A stretch of DNA of 64,000 nucleotides from Woeseiaceae bacterium (GTDB lineage: Bacteria; Pseudomonadota; Gammaproteobacteria; Steroidobacterales; Woeseiaceae), in contig JABDQH010000116.1 in the NCBI GenBank assembly GCA_013042375.1, positions 1-64,000 on the forward strand, written 5' to 3'. Under the pieces are notes generated by a model. That model had not been told where the DNA came from, ran no database searches, and was given only the letters and a program-made list of their open reading frames with translations. This document shows positions 48,302-59,024 of the stretch, in pieces. Made by a program: the position numbers and the translations under genes. The stretch's first letter is position 1; each line of letters starts with the position of its first letter.

Positions 48302-49722
48302 AACCGACAATCACGTTCCTGTTCATACTGCTCCTTTTCGCGGCGTGGGCCGACGCGGCGGCGGAGATTCCCGCCGGCGTGCGCGGTGTGTTGCAGACGC
48401 GGCAGGTCCCTGACTCTTCACTGAGCATCTATGTCGAAGACCTCGATTCGGGCGAGGTTGTTTTGGACTGGCTGGGCGACGTCCCGAGGAACCCGGCGTC
48501 GACGATGAAGCTGCTGACGACCCTCGTCGCGCTCGATGTCCTCGGGCCGGCATACCGCTGGAGAACCGACGTGTACGCGCTCGGCGAAATCGCGGACGGC
48601 AAGCTCGACGGTGATCTCCTTGTCAAAGGTCACGGCGATCCATTCCTCGTCGCCGAACGCGTCTGGCGGCTGTTGCGGCAAATCCGGTACAAGGGCATCG
48701 ACGAGATCACGGGCGACCTGCTCATCGATGACAGCTGGTTCGACGTCGGGGACTATGACCCCGCCGCTTTCGACAACCAGCCACTTCGGGCCTACAACGT
48801 CGCGCCCAACGCCCTGCTCACGAATTTCAAGGTCGTCCGTTACTGGTTCGAGCCCGACGGCGAGCGCGTGCGCGTGCGCATGGATCCCGAACTCGACAAC
48901 CTGCGCATCGATAACCGCCTTAGTGTTCGGCAAGGCTACTGTCGCGGGTTCCAGCGCGGCATCGCGGTCAACGTGAACGGCAACAATGACGAGGTCATCT
49001 TCTCGGGCCGCTTCCCGAGCGGCTGCGAGCGCTACGCGATGGATCGTACGGCCTTGTCGCACAATGCGTTCACCTACGGGCTGTTTCGATCGCTGTGGGA
49101 GGAGTCGGGTGGAGTGCTCGAGGGTTCGTGGAGCAACGTGCTCAAGGACGATCTGGTCAAGGACGAGGAAACCGAGCCGCTTGTTTCCTTCCGGTCTCCG
49201 CCGCTCGTCGAGATGATCGCGCGCGTTAACAAGCACAGCAATAACGTCATGGCGCGGCAGGTCCTGTACACGCTTTCCGCCGAGGTCAATGGGCCGCCAG
49301 GCACAGAGACGGGCGGGCGCGAAGTCATCGAGACCTGGCTCCAGCAAAACAAACTCGGCTCGTGCAAGATGGCGCTCGAGAACGGCGCCGGGCTGTCGCG
49401 GGAGACGCGCATCTGCGCATCGGGCATGGCCGCGATGCTGCGCTTTGCGTGGCATCAGCCATACATGCCGGAATACCTTGCCTCGATGTCGCTGAGCGGC
49501 CTTGACGGCACTCTGCGGCGCAGGTTCACCGGCAGCGAACTCGTGGGTACAGCGCACCTGAAAACGGGCTCGCTGGATCATGTCGCGGCAATCGCGGGCT
49601 ACCTGCAGGCGCGCTCGGGCAGGCGCTTCGCAGTCGTCGCACTGCACAACCACGACGACATTCATCGCGGCTATGGCGAAGAAGTCCAGGAAGCGCTGCT
49701 GCGCTGGCTCTATGATCAGTAG
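48298..49722 (+). CDS. dacB: D-alanyl-D-alanine carboxypeptidase/endopeptidase (PBP4 type)
   Basis: [24 protein letters not shown] (SxxK), [15 protein letters not shown] (SxN), [20 protein letters not shown] (KTG). ATGA overlap with the activator. Confidence 0.93.
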   Translation: MKPTITFLFILLLFAAWADAAAEIPAGVRGVLQTRQVPDSSLSIYVEDLDSGEVVLDWLGDVPRNPASTMKLLTTLVALDVLGPAYRWRTDVYALGEIADGKLDGDLLVKGHGDPFLVAERVWRLLRQIRYKGIDEITGDLLIDDSWFDVGDYDPAAFDNQPLRAYNVAPNALLTNFKVVRYWFEPDGERVRVRMDPELDNLRIDNRLSVRQGYCRGFQRGIAVNVNGNNDEVIFSGRFPSGCERYAMDRTALSHNAFTYGLFRSLWEESGGVLEGSWSNVLKDDLVKDEETEPLVSFRSPPLVEMIARVNKHSNNVMARQVLYTLSAEVNGPPGTETGGREVIETWLQQNKLGSCKMALENGAGLSRETRICASGMAAMLRFAWHQPYMPEYLASMSLSGLDGTLRRRFTGSELVGTAHLKTGSLDHVAAIAGYLQARSGRRFAVVALHNHDDIHRGYGEEVQEALLRWLYDQ

Positions 49723-49752
49723 TACACTCCCGGCGGGCACCGGAGTTCGATT

Positions 49753-50340
49753 ATGCGTCTGATCATTGCAGTTCTTCTTTTTGCGCCGCTGCTGGCGGCT
49801 GCCGAAACGGCGTACGTGACCGACAACCTCAGGCTGGGACTGCATCGGTCCGCGGACACGAGCGACAGGGCGTTTCGTTTCCTCGATAGTGGGCAGGCAA
49901 TGGAAATCCTGACGCGCGATCGACTCTACGCCAATGTGCGCCTGCCCGACGGCGCGCAAGGCTGGGTGAAGTCCGCCTATCTCGTCGACGAGAAGCCGGC
50001 GAAACTGATCGTTGCCGAGACGATGGCCGAACGTGACGCACTCGCGACCGAGCTCGAGGAGGCCAGAGCCGCGTTCGCGGAACCGGCCGCGACGATCGAG
50101 CAGCTGCGCAACGAGGCGTCGGACCTGACGGCGCGGCTCGAGACGGCGCAGGCGGAAATAGCCGCGCTGCGCGAAGAGGGCGCTTCCGTGCAAAGGCTAA
50201 AGGAGCAATACCGCGGCAGCGTGCCGATCGCCTGGGTCGGCGGCGTGATACTCGTATGCCTGGTCCTCGGCTTTCTCGCGGCTCAGTGGTGGGTCGACTA
50301 CCGGAGCCGCAAGCGCCACGGCGGCATACGCGTCTACTGA
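49753..50340 (+). CDS. TIGR04211-like SH3-domain protein with C-terminal TM
   Basis: AETAYVTDNLRLGLHRSADTSDRAFRFLDSGQAMEILTRDRLYANVRLPDGAQGWVKSAYLVDE, coiled coil, TM. Confidence 0.85.
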   Translation: MRLIIAVLLFAPLLAAAETAYVTDNLRLGLHRSADTSDRAFRFLDSGQAMEILTRDRLYANVRLPDGAQGWVKSAYLVDEKPAKLIVAETMAERDALATELEEARAAFAEPAATIEQLRNEASDLTARLETAQAEIAALREEGASVQRLKEQYRGSVPIAWVGGVILVCLVLGFLAAQWWVDYRSRKRHGGIRVY

Positions 50341-50374
50341 GGCTCGCAAGGCAATGCGACGGGTAGCGGAGGCG

Positions 50375-51385
50375 TCAGGCGGCAACCGTTACCTGTTCGC
50401 CACACGCGCCGCGCAGCGGTAGTTCGGACTTGTCGAACAGCGCGTCGATATCGGCCTGATTGCCGGCGCGGCGCAGTTGGTCGAGCTGTCGCGATGTAAT
50501 GTGCGGCGCGAATCGCTGAATGAACTCGATCATGTAACGGCGCAGGACCGAGTCCTTGCGGTAGCCGATCCAGGTCGTGACGCGCGGAAAAAGTCCCTCC
50601 GCATCGAGGACCCGCAGGTCATTATCGTCAGAGCAATCCGCGGCCATGCTCGCGACAATGCCGACTCCGAGCCCCATGCGCACATAGGTCTTGATGACGT
50701 CGGCATCGCGCGCCGTGAAGCCGACATTGGGTTCGAGCCCTTCTGCGGCGAATGCGCGCTTGAGCGACGACTCACCGCTGAGACTGAAAACATAAGTGAC
50801 GAGCGGATACTCGACGAGATCGTGCAGCGTTATCTTGCGATCGAGCCGGGCCAGCGCGTGCCCCTTCGGCACGATGATGGAACGATCCCAGCGATAGCTC
50901 GGCACGAGCAGCAGGTCGGCAAAGAGATCCTGTGCGCCCGTTGCGATCGCAAAATCGATCTGGTTTGCGGCCACCATGTCGGCGATCTGCTCCGAGGTAC
51001 CCTGGTGCAGGTCCAGCGTGATGTTCGGATAGCGTTCGCGAAATCCCGTGATCACCTCGGGCAGCACGTAGCGGGCCTGTGTGTGTGTCGTTGCGATTGA
51101 CAGCGATCCTCTCTGCTCCTCGAAGTACTCGGCTGCATGGCTGCGGATATTGTCTACCTCCCGCATGATGATGCGAGCCCGCTCGATCACCATCTCGCCG
51201 GCCGGCGTGATACCGCCCAGGCTCTTGCCCTTGCGCGTGAACAGCTGCATACCGAGCTCCTCCTCGAGCAACTTCAGCTGCTTGCTGACGCCGGGTTGCG
51301 ACGTGTACAGGCGCTCGGCCGCGGCCGTGATGTTCAGGCCGTTGTCGACGATCGCGATCAGGTACTTGAGTTGCTGGAGTTTCAT
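50375..51385 (-). CDS. cysB: CysB-like LysR-family transcriptional regulator
   Basis: MKLQQLKYLIAIVDNGLNITAAAERLYTSQPGVSKQLKLLEEELGMQLFTRKGKSL, THTQARYVLPEVITGFRERYPNITLDLHQGTSEQIADMV. Divergent from cysK. Confidence 0.9.
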   Translation of the reverse strand: MKLQQLKYLIAIVDNGLNITAAAERLYTSQPGVSKQLKLLEEELGMQLFTRKGKSLGGITPAGEMVIERARIIMREVDNIRSHAAEYFEEQRGSLSIATTHTQARYVLPEVITGFRERYPNITLDLHQGTSEQIADMVAANQIDFAIATGAQDLFADLLLVPSYRWDRSIIVPKGHALARLDRKITLHDLVEYPLVTYVFSLSGESSLKRAFAAEGLEPNVGFTARDADVIKTYVRMGLGVGIVASMAADCSDDNDLRVLDAEGLFPRVTTWIGYRKDSVLRRYMIEFIQRFAPHITSRQLDQLRRAGNQADIDALFDKSELPLRGACGEQVTVAA

Positions 51386-51599
51386 CGCTTCCCGTTGGAG
51401 CAATCCACGCGGTCATTAATCAGACCGCACAGATTCGAATCAGTTTCAGGCTGCCCCGCATCATAGCGCCCACGGGTACGGATCCGGAAATCGCCAGTCG
51501 CCGCCGCGGACTCTCGCGTGCGCCACGGGCGGGATCATTGGGCAATCGCCAGTATTGTGCCAATATGCCCCGATCAGCGCTCAGCAGGGGGATAAGACA

Positions 51600-52553
51600 A
51601 TGATCTACAATAATATCCTGGAAACAATCGGTAACACGCCCGTGGTGCGACTCAATCGCATGGGCCCCGACCATGTCGAGATGTACGTCAAGGTCGAATC
51701 GTTCAACCCGATGGCCTCGGTCAAGGACCGCCTCGCTCTGGCCATCATAAAAGACGCGACGCAAAAAGGCGCGCTGCAGCCGGGACAGACGGTCATCGAG
51801 GCGACCTCGGGCAATACCGGCATTGCTCTGGCGATGGTGTGCGCGGCGACAGGTCATCCGTTTGTCGCGACCATGGCGGACTCGTTTTCGGTCGAGCGCC
51901 GCAAGATCATGCGCGGCCTCGGTGCCAGGGTCATACTGACGCCCGCCGCCGAGCGCGGCTCGGGCATGGTCCGCAAAGCCGCAGAACTGGCCGAGGAGCA
52001 TGGCTGGTTTCTTGCCCGGCAGTTCGAGAACCCGGCGAATCCCGCGTACCACCGCAGCACGACGGGCCCCGAAATCCTCATTGATTTCGCGGGGCGGCGC
52101 CTCGACTACTGGGTCACGGGATATGGAACGGGTGGGACGATGACGGGTGCCGGGCAGGTGCTCAAGGCCGCTCGCCCCGATGTCAGGATCGTTGCAACCG
52201 AACCCGAGGCGGCGAAATTGCTGGCCGGCGACGACTGGCAGCCGCACAAGATCCAGGGCTGGACGCCGGACTTCGTTCCCGACGTGCTCGATCGCGACGT
52301 GTTCGATGAACTGCGAGCGGTTTCCGACGGCCGTGCCATCGAGGTCTCACGCGAGCTCGCACACAAGGAAGGCATATTCACGGGCATCTCAGCGGGCGCG
52401 ACACTCGCCACGGCGCTCGACGTCGCCGAGGATGCGCCCGAAGGGGCGGTCGTTCTCGCGATGCTTCCCGATACGGGTGAGCGTTACCTGAGCACGCCGC
52501 TGTTCGAGGGCGTGAACGAAGGATCCGACGACGAGTGGCTCGGAGGGCTCTGA
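51600..52553 (+). CDS. cysK: cysteine synthase
   Basis: MIYNNILETIGNTPVVRLNRM, VESFNPMASVKDRLAL (PLP Lys), EATSGNTGIALAMVCA, GTGGTMTGAGQVLK, GISAGATLATAL. Confidence 0.92.
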   Translation: MIYNNILETIGNTPVVRLNRMGPDHVEMYVKVESFNPMASVKDRLALAIIKDATQKGALQPGQTVIEATSGNTGIALAMVCAATGHPFVATMADSFSVERRKIMRGLGARVILTPAAERGSGMVRKAAELAEEHGWFLARQFENPANPAYHRSTTGPEILIDFAGRRLDYWVTGYGTGGTMTGAGQVLKAARPDVRIVATEPEAAKLLAGDDWQPHKIQGWTPDFVPDVLDRDVFDELRAVSDGRAIEVSRELAHKEGIFTGISAGATLATALDVAEDAPEGAVVLAMLPDTGERYLSTPLFEGVNEGSDDEWLGGL

Positions 52554-52687
52554 TTTAGCGACGAAACCGCTCGTTTCGGCCGAGTCGCTGCGTCAGAATA
52601 TCGGAGCTGAGACCTGAGTCACATCGCAGTCGCACCGGGGCTGGCAAGGTTTGCAGGTAGCGCGTTAAGTCGTGAACCGGAGCCCGT

Positions 52688-54904
52688 GTGGCCGCAAACC
52701 CGCAATCGCTGGAGGTCAAGAACAATGTCAGCAAGGCGCAGGCCTTGCTGCACTCGCTCGTGCCACGAGCGCAATGCTTCTGCTATTACGACAATGCCCG
52801 CGACTGCGGCTGGAGCTCCGACGGCGTGCAGGATCACGAGCTTCACGATTTCATCACGGAGCTGCCCGATGAATTAATCGAGGGGCTCGCCGATGCAGAC
52901 GAACCGCTGCGCAGGTCGCTGCCGTCGGGTCGTATCGTCATTATACTGCCCGTGGATGGCCGGCAAGGCGAGCGCCTCGGCATGCTTGTTGCCCTGTTCT
53001 CGAAGGATGCCGGCAAGTCGGCATCGTTCAACCCGGGACTGATTCGCAACATACTCGTGCCCGCGATCGATGTTATTGCCGAGAGTCTCCATATCGCGAG
53101 CAGGCTCGGGTTGATGGAGCGCGAGGTTGCGAGGGCCAGGGCGGAACTCGATATCGTCTACGATATCGACGAGAAGATACATGGTGCCAGGACACGCCAG
53201 TCCAGCCTCGGGCAGCTCGTCGGGCAAAGCGGGCGTTTTCTCGGCATCGGCTACAGCGTGCTTATGATTCCCTCGAAACGCATTCGCATAAGTGCCACGC
53301 ATTCGAGCTGGAAAAACGTCAACCGTAAGGTGCTCAACCGGTATCTCGTCGAACAGCTCTTCGCGCAGGTCGAAGGTGAGCGCGCACCGGTCATCTTCCA
53401 GATTCCGTCGGTCGAAGGATCCGACGTCGCAGCCGCACATGGCTACGAGGCGTTGCTGAGCCCATTGCTGGACAGCCAGGACAACGTCGAGGGCGTGCTC
53501 GCGCAGATCGGCCGCGTCGAGCAGCAGCCGTTCAAAAAATCAGACATCCGCTTTATGGCGAATGTCGTCCGCAAGGTTACGCATGTCATCGACGAGTCCT
53601 TCGATACGATGACCGGCTTCATGAACCGGTCCGGCTTCGAAGATCAACTCAACGAAGTCAGCGAGGAGCTGGAACCGGGCGACGAGGCGCACCAGCTGAT
53701 TTATTTCGATCTCGATAATCTGCAGCTCGTCAACGATACCTTCGGGCGTGAGGCGGGTGACGAAGTCATCATGCGCGTCGCGCGCCTGCTCGAGCAAGAC
53801 CTGCCTAAGACCGGTGTCGTTTCGCGACTCGCGGGTGACGAATTCTGCATGCTGCTGACGCGCACGGACCTGACGATGGCGCTCGATCGCGCCAATAAGA
53901 TTCGGGAACAAAGCGGCAGCCTGCGATATCTCGAGGGTGACAAGTCCCTGCAGGTAACGATGAGCATCGGCGTTGCCGAATTGAATTACGAGACGAACGC
54001 GAGGGGCAGCGCATTGACCCACGCCCGCATGGCATGCCAGGCGGCAAAGGACCGCGGACGCGACAGGGTCGAGGTGTACGACGAAGACGACCAGAGCATC
54101 CTGCGTCGCTACGACGACATGCAGCTCGTATCCGAGATTCAGAGGGCGATCGACGGGCAGGGTCTCGAGCTCATGGCACAGCCCATCAAGTGCCTGACCT
54201 CCAAAAACCACAATCCCCGATGCGAGGTCCTGCTGAGGATGGTGGACTCTCACGGCGAGCGAGTGGACACGGGCGCCCTGTTCTCCGCGGCGGAGCGGTA
54301 TCGCCTGATGCCGCAGATCGACCGCTGGGTCGTGTCGTCGACGATCGCGACGCTGGTCGCGGCTCGCGAACAGCTCGAGGAACAGTCGGCCGTAATCTCG
54401 ATCAACCTGTCGGGCCAGTCGCTCGGTGACAAAGAAATTCTCGAATTCATCGAAGGGGAGATCAAGCAGAGTGGCCTGTCGCCCGGGCGCCTGTGCTTCG
54501 AAATCACCGAGTCGGCGGCCGTGGCGAAACTCGACAGGGCACAGGTCTTCATTGACCGGCTGCGCCAACTCGGCTGTGGCTTCTCGCTCGACGATTTCGG
54601 CGCGGGCCTGAGTTCCTTCGCGTATCTGAAGAATTTCAAGGTCGATATGCTCAAGATCGACGGTGGTTTTGTCCACGACATCACGACCAATCGAATCTCG
54701 GAATCGATGGTTGCGGCGATCACGCAGGTGGCCAAGGTCATGGAGCTCGAAACTGTCGCCGAGTACGTCGAAGACGAGGCGACGCGCGAGCTTGTCGCAA
54801 GTCTCGGCGTCGATTATGCGCAGGGCCACAGCATCGGCAGACCGGTCCCGATTCGGGAAGCACTGGCATCGATGTCGGAGACGTCGGAGTCTCGCTCGGA
54901 CTGA
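52688..54904 (+). CDS. bifunctional GGDEF/EAL c-di-GMP protein with long N-terminal sensory region
   Basis: 738 aa, GTG start. SRLAGDEFCMLLTR (AGDEF), CEVLLRMVDSHGERV (EVL), SINLSGQSL, CFEITESAAV, SLDDFGAGLSSFAYLKNFKVDMLKIDGGFV. Confidence 0.92.
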   Translation: MAANPQSLEVKNNVSKAQALLHSLVPRAQCFCYYDNARDCGWSSDGVQDHELHDFITELPDELIEGLADADEPLRRSLPSGRIVIILPVDGRQGERLGMLVALFSKDAGKSASFNPGLIRNILVPAIDVIAESLHIASRLGLMEREVARARAELDIVYDIDEKIHGARTRQSSLGQLVGQSGRFLGIGYSVLMIPSKRIRISATHSSWKNVNRKVLNRYLVEQLFAQVEGERAPVIFQIPSVEGSDVAAAHGYEALLSPLLDSQDNVEGVLAQIGRVEQQPFKKSDIRFMANVVRKVTHVIDESFDTMTGFMNRSGFEDQLNEVSEELEPGDEAHQLIYFDLDNLQLVNDTFGREAGDEVIMRVARLLEQDLPKTGVVSRLAGDEFCMLLTRTDLTMALDRANKIREQSGSLRYLEGDKSLQVTMSIGVAELNYETNARGSALTHARMACQAAKDRGRDRVEVYDEDDQSILRRYDDMQLVSEIQRAIDGQGLELMAQPIKCLTSKNHNPRCEVLLRMVDSHGERVDTGALFSAAERYRLMPQIDRWVVSSTIATLVAAREQLEEQSAVISINLSGQSLGDKEILEFIEGEIKQSGLSPGRLCFEITESAAVAKLDRAQVFIDRLRQLGCGFSLDDFGAGLSSFAYLKNFKVDMLKIDGGFVHDITTNRISESMVAAITQVAKVMELETVAEYVEDEATRELVASLGVDYAQGHSIGRPVPIREALASMSETSESRSD

Positions 54905-54972
54905 GGCCCGGCCGGGGGCTGTGTGCCTGATTTGTGCCGGAGCCGCCGCATTTTTTCGATAGACTGCGGGCC

Positions 54973-57798
54973 ATGGATTCCGATCCCTCGTCGCTGCCCG
55001 ACGCGCTCCGTGAGCCGGTCGGGAACTGGCTCGAACGATACGGCGAGCAGCCTCATGCCGATACGTTGCAGCGGCTCGCTGCCTGCAGCGAGTTCGCCGG
55101 CGCCCTCGTGCTGCGCGATATCGCATGGTTCCTCGAAAACGTCGGGAGTTTCGATCAGCCGCCGGATGCGGCTGGGCTCGAGTCGCTCGTCGACGACGCC
55201 GGCGATGTCGAGTCCGTCAAGCGAACCCTGAGGCGTTATCGCAATCGCTTCATGCTGCATATCCTGTGGCGCGAGGTCTTTGGCCTGGCGAGCCTGGATG
55301 AGACGCTGCAGTCTCTTTCGTCGCTTGCGGACCGTATGCTCGACGTCGCGACGCGCCGCGCGGAGCGCGCCCTCGAACCGCGCTACGGCAGCCTGCGCGA
55401 TCGTGACGGACGCAGGGTGCCGCTCGTCATCCTGGGCATGGGTAAGCTCGGCGGGCGTGAACTCAATTTCTCATCGGACGTCGACCTGATATTCCTGTAT
55501 CCCGATGACGGCGAGACCGACGGCGCCAAGTGCATCACAGCCCAGGAGTATTTCGGCCGCCTGACGCGCCAGGTTATCGCGTTACTCGACGAGACCACGG
55601 TCGATGGCTTCGTATTTCGCATCGACACGCGCCTGCGACCGTTCGGCGACAGCGGGCCGCCCGTTGTCAGCTTCGGCGCGCTCGAGTCCTACCTGCTGCA
55701 ACACGGGCGCGATTGGGAACGATACGCCTACGTCAAGGCACGCATCGTCGGACCGTGGCCGGGCGACGATGTTGCCGAAGACCTGTACGGCAACCTGATC
55801 CGGCCGTTCGTCTATCGTCGGTACATCGACTACGGCGTTTTCGAGTCGCTGCGGGAGATGCACGCGATGATTGCCGAAGAAGTACGCAGGCGCGAGCTGC
55901 AGGACAACGTCAAGCTCGGCCCGGGCGGCATTCGCGAGGCCGAGTTCGTGGTGCAATCCCTGCAACTCGTCCGCGGTGGCAGTGACGCTACGTTGCAGAC
56001 ACAGGCGCTGCAGGACGCACTCCCGAGCCTGGTCAACAGTCGCGGACTCACCGCTGCCGAAGCCGATCGGTTGCGGGAAGCGTATCGATTTCTGCGTCGC
56101 GTCGAAAATTTCATCCAGGCAATGCAGGACAGGCAAACGCACGACTTGCCGCGAGACGCGGTGGGCCGGAGCCGCCTGTGCGTGGCTATGCGCTACCCGG
56201 ACTGGGAGACGCTGGCCGCCGAGATCGATGTGCAGCGTGGCGCAATTGCGGCGCAATTCGACCGCGTGGCGTTTCGCGACACCGACCAGGATGCGCCGCT
56301 GCTCGAGCGCCTCGAGCGCGCCTGGGAGACCGGTCTTGCCCGCGAGTCCTGGAACGAACTCCTCGACAACGAAGGATTCAGAGATGCGCCCCGGCTTGCG
56401 GCCACGCTGGCCGCGTTTGCTGGCGCGGCCGGGACCCGGCAGCTCGATGCGACCTCACGCGCGCGGCTCGCCCGCTTCCTGCCGCGCCTGCTGGTCGAGG
56501 TCGGTGCATCGGACACGCCCGGCACGGCGCTGACGAGATCGCTCGGCGTCGTCGAGCGCATCCTGCGCCGCAGCGCCTACCTGTCGTTGCTCAACGAGAA
56601 CCAGGGCGCGCTGGCGCGTCTCGTCGGCATGTGCGCGCGCAGCAGCTATGTCGCGGATCAGCTGGCGCGGTTCCCGGTGCTGCTTGACGAACTGCTCGAC
56701 CCGCATTCGTGGACGGCGTCGGTCACGCGCGAGGATATCGTCAGGGACCTCGACGCGCGCCTTGCCGACGAGGATGACGACAGTGAAGGCCGCATGCAGG
56801 CGATCGGCCAGTTCCAGCGTGCCTCCATGTTCCGTATCGCGGTCGCCGATTTCAGCGGCAACCTGCCGATCATGAAGGTCAGCGACGGGCTGACGTGGCT
56901 GGCCGAAGCGGTCCTCGCCGAAGCGCTGCGCGTCGCGTGGCAAGATCTGACCTCCCGGCATGGCGTGCCGTGTTATCTCCTCGACGGCGTGGAACACGAG
57001 GCGGGCTTCGGCATCATTGCCTACGGCAAGCTCGGCGGTCTCGAGCTGTCCTACGGGTCCGACCTCGACATCGTGTTCCTGCACGATTCGCGCGGCAGCA
57101 GGCAAAACACCGACGGCGGCAAGTCGCTCGATAACGGTCTTTTCTTCGGCCGGCTGGTGCGCCGCCTGGTCCATTTCCTGACGATGCAGACGGGCTCGGG
57201 GCAGCTCTACGAAATCGATACACGCCTGCGGCCGGACGGGCGCTCCGGCCTGCTCGTCACCAGCACCGAGGCGTTCGAACGCTACCAGGTAGACAACGCG
57301 TGGACCTGGGAGCACCAGGCGCTGCTGCGGGCGCGACCGGTCGCGGGCAGCGCGGCGATCGCGGACGACTTCACACGCATACGGCGCGAAACGCTGGTCG
57401 GGCGTGTGCGGCGCGACACGCTGCGCGACGATGTCAACTCGATGCGGCAGCGCATGCGCAAGAATCTGGACCGCAGCGACGCGCAGCTGTTCGATCTCAA
57501 GAACGGCCGGGGCGGAATCGGTGACATCGAGTTTCTCGTGCAGTTTCTCGTGCTCGAGAATGCCCGTGAGCAACCCGACGTTATCTTCTGGTCGGACAAC
57601 ATCCGTCAGCTCGACGCGCTGGTTGCCGCCGGCTGCATCGAAAAGCGCGACGGTGACGCGCTCCAGGATGCGTACCGGGCGTACCGCCGGCGCGCGCATC
57701 ACCTCGTGCTCGACGAACGCCCGCCGCTTGTTCCCCTGGCCGAGTTCGCGTCGTCGCGCGACTTCGTCGCCCAAAAATGGGACGAGTGGCTGGGTTGA
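54973..57798 (+). CDS. glnE: bifunctional glutamine synthetase adenylyltransferase/adenylyl-removing enzyme
   Basis: Start MDSDPSSLPDALREP. Two nucleotidyltransferase halves: LGMGKLGGRELNFSSDVDLIFLYPDDGET and IAYGKLGGLELSYGSDLDIVFLHDS. Confidence 0.95.
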   Translation: MDSDPSSLPDALREPVGNWLERYGEQPHADTLQRLAACSEFAGALVLRDIAWFLENVGSFDQPPDAAGLESLVDDAGDVESVKRTLRRYRNRFMLHILWREVFGLASLDETLQSLSSLADRMLDVATRRAERALEPRYGSLRDRDGRRVPLVILGMGKLGGRELNFSSDVDLIFLYPDDGETDGAKCITAQEYFGRLTRQVIALLDETTVDGFVFRIDTRLRPFGDSGPPVVSFGALESYLLQHGRDWERYAYVKARIVGPWPGDDVAEDLYGNLIRPFVYRRYIDYGVFESLREMHAMIAEEVRRRELQDNVKLGPGGIREAEFVVQSLQLVRGGSDATLQTQALQDALPSLVNSRGLTAAEADRLREAYRFLRRVENFIQAMQDRQTHDLPRDAVGRSRLCVAMRYPDWETLAAEIDVQRGAIAAQFDRVAFRDTDQDAPLLERLERAWETGLARESWNELLDNEGFRDAPRLAATLAAFAGAAGTRQLDATSRARLARFLPRLLVEVGASDTPGTALTRSLGVVERILRRSAYLSLLNENQGALARLVGMCARSSYVADQLARFPVLLDELLDPHSWTASVTREDIVRDLDARLADEDDDSEGRMQAIGQFQRASMFRIAVADFSGNLPIMKVSDGLTWLAEAVLAEALRVAWQDLTSRHGVPCYLLDGVEHEAGFGIIAYGKLGGLELSYGSDLDIVFLHDSRGSRQNTDGGKSLDNGLFFGRLVRRLVHFLTMQTGSGQLYEIDTRLRPDGRSGLLVTSTEAFERYQVDNAWTWEHQALLRARPVAGSAAIADDFTRIRRETLVGRVRRDTLRDDVNSMRQRMRKNLDRSDAQLFDLKNGRGGIGDIEFLVQFLVLENAREQPDVIFWSDNIRQLDALVAAGCIEKRDGDALQDAYRAYRRRAHHLVLDERPPLVPLAEFASSRDFVAQKWDEWLG

Positions 57799-57840
57799 GC
57801 ATATAATTCGCGACCACGGCACGACGACGAGAGGAATCAC

Positions 57841-58071
57841 GTGAGCCCCAGAACTGGAACCGTCGACCAGGACCTGATCCCGGCCAACGCGCAGAACCGT
57901 TACGGCGTCCGGAAATCCGACCTGCCCCTGAGCTGCCCCATGCCCGGCATGTACCTGTGGAATTCGCACCCCAAGGTGTTCATCCCGGTTGCCGCGACGG
58001 GCGAGGCCAAGTGTCCCTATTGCGGCGCGCAGTACTACATGCTGGATGACGCTGGCGGCAGTGCTTCCTGA
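57841..58071 (+). CDS. zinc-finger (CHCC-type) protein
   Basis: 76 aa, GTG start. [38 protein letters not shown]. Confidence 0.8.
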   Translation: MSPRTGTVDQDLIPANAQNRYGVRKSDLPLSCPMPGMYLWNSHPKVFIPVAATGEAKCPYCGAQYYMLDDAGGSAS

Positions 58072-59024
58072 TGTACGTCGTTACCGGGGGCGCCGGCTTC
58101 ATCGGAAGTAACCTGGTTCATGCGCTCGCGGAGCGTGGGCACGATGTCGTTGTCGTCGATGATCTCGAGGACGGGCACAAGTTCGTCAACATCTCGGATC
58201 TGCCGATTGCCGACTATCTCGATAAAGACGATTTCCTGAATCGTCTCGAGACGGACAGGGCGTTCGCGAAGCACCTCACGGCCGTGTTCCACCAGGGCGC
58301 CTGCTCGGCGACGACCGAATGGGACGGTCGCTTCATGATGCGCAACAACTACGGCTATTCACAGACGTTGCTGCATCACTGCCTCGAACACCATACGCCT
58401 TACATTTACGCATCCTCGGCCGCCGTTTACGGGGGCTCGCAGAAATTCGTCGAGGACCCGCGCTACGAAAATCCGCTCAATGTATACGGATACTCGAAAC
58501 TGCAGTTCGATCGTTACGTGCGGCGCGTCGCGGCAAATCCAGACAGCCAGGTCGTCGGTCTGCGTTATTTCAACGTGTACGGCCCGCGCGAGCAGCACAA
58601 AGGCTCGATGGCGAGCGTCGCATTTCACTTCAGCAACCAGGTGCTCGTGGACGGCGAGGCACGGCTCTTCGAGGGCTCGGGCGGTTACGACGATGGCGGC
58701 CAGCTGCGTGACTTCGTCTATATCGATGACGTCTGCGAAGTGAATCTCTGGTTCCTCGATCACCCCGAGGTCTCCGGTATCTACAATACGGGCACGGGCC
58801 GCGCGCAGAGTTTCAACGACGTTGCCAATGCCGTGATTGCGTGGCACGGCAAGGGCAATATTCGCTACGTGCCGTTCCCCGAACACCTCGAAGGCGCATA
58901 CCAGAGTTATACGCAGGCCGACCTGACGGCCTTGCGCGCATGCGGTTGCGACGTCGACTTCCGACCGGTTGAACAGGGCGTGCCGGCGTACCTGGACGAA
59001 CTTTGCGGACCACGGCAACGCTAG
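58071..59024 (+). CDS. hldD: ADP-L-glycero-D-manno-heptose 6-epimerase
   Basis: [88 protein letters not shown]. Confidence 0.95.
   Translation: MYVVTGGAGFIGSNLVHALAERGHDVVVVDDLEDGHKFVNISDLPIADYLDKDDFLNRLETDRAFAKHLTAVFHQGACSATTEWDGRFMMRNNYGYSQTLLHHCLEHHTPYIYASSAAVYGGSQKFVEDPRYENPLNVYGYSKLQFDRYVRRVAANPDSQVVGLRYFNVYGPREQHKGSMASVAFHFSNQVLVDGEARLFEGSGGYDDGGQLRDFVYIDDVCEVNLWFLDHPEVSGIYNTGTGRAQSFNDVANAVIAWHGKGNIRYVPFPEHLEGAYQSYTQADLTALRACGCDVDFRPVEQGVPAYLDELCGPRQR

Noticed and set aside
52557-52589. Nested hairpin AGCGAC-GAAAC-N5-GTTTC-N6-GTCGCT after cysK
   Set aside because: Plausible structure but no U-tract, so not called as an intrinsic terminator.
53540-55126. 528-aa minus-strand ORF
   Set aside because: Antisense to the GGDEF-EAL gene; the opposite strand has unambiguous catalytic motifs.
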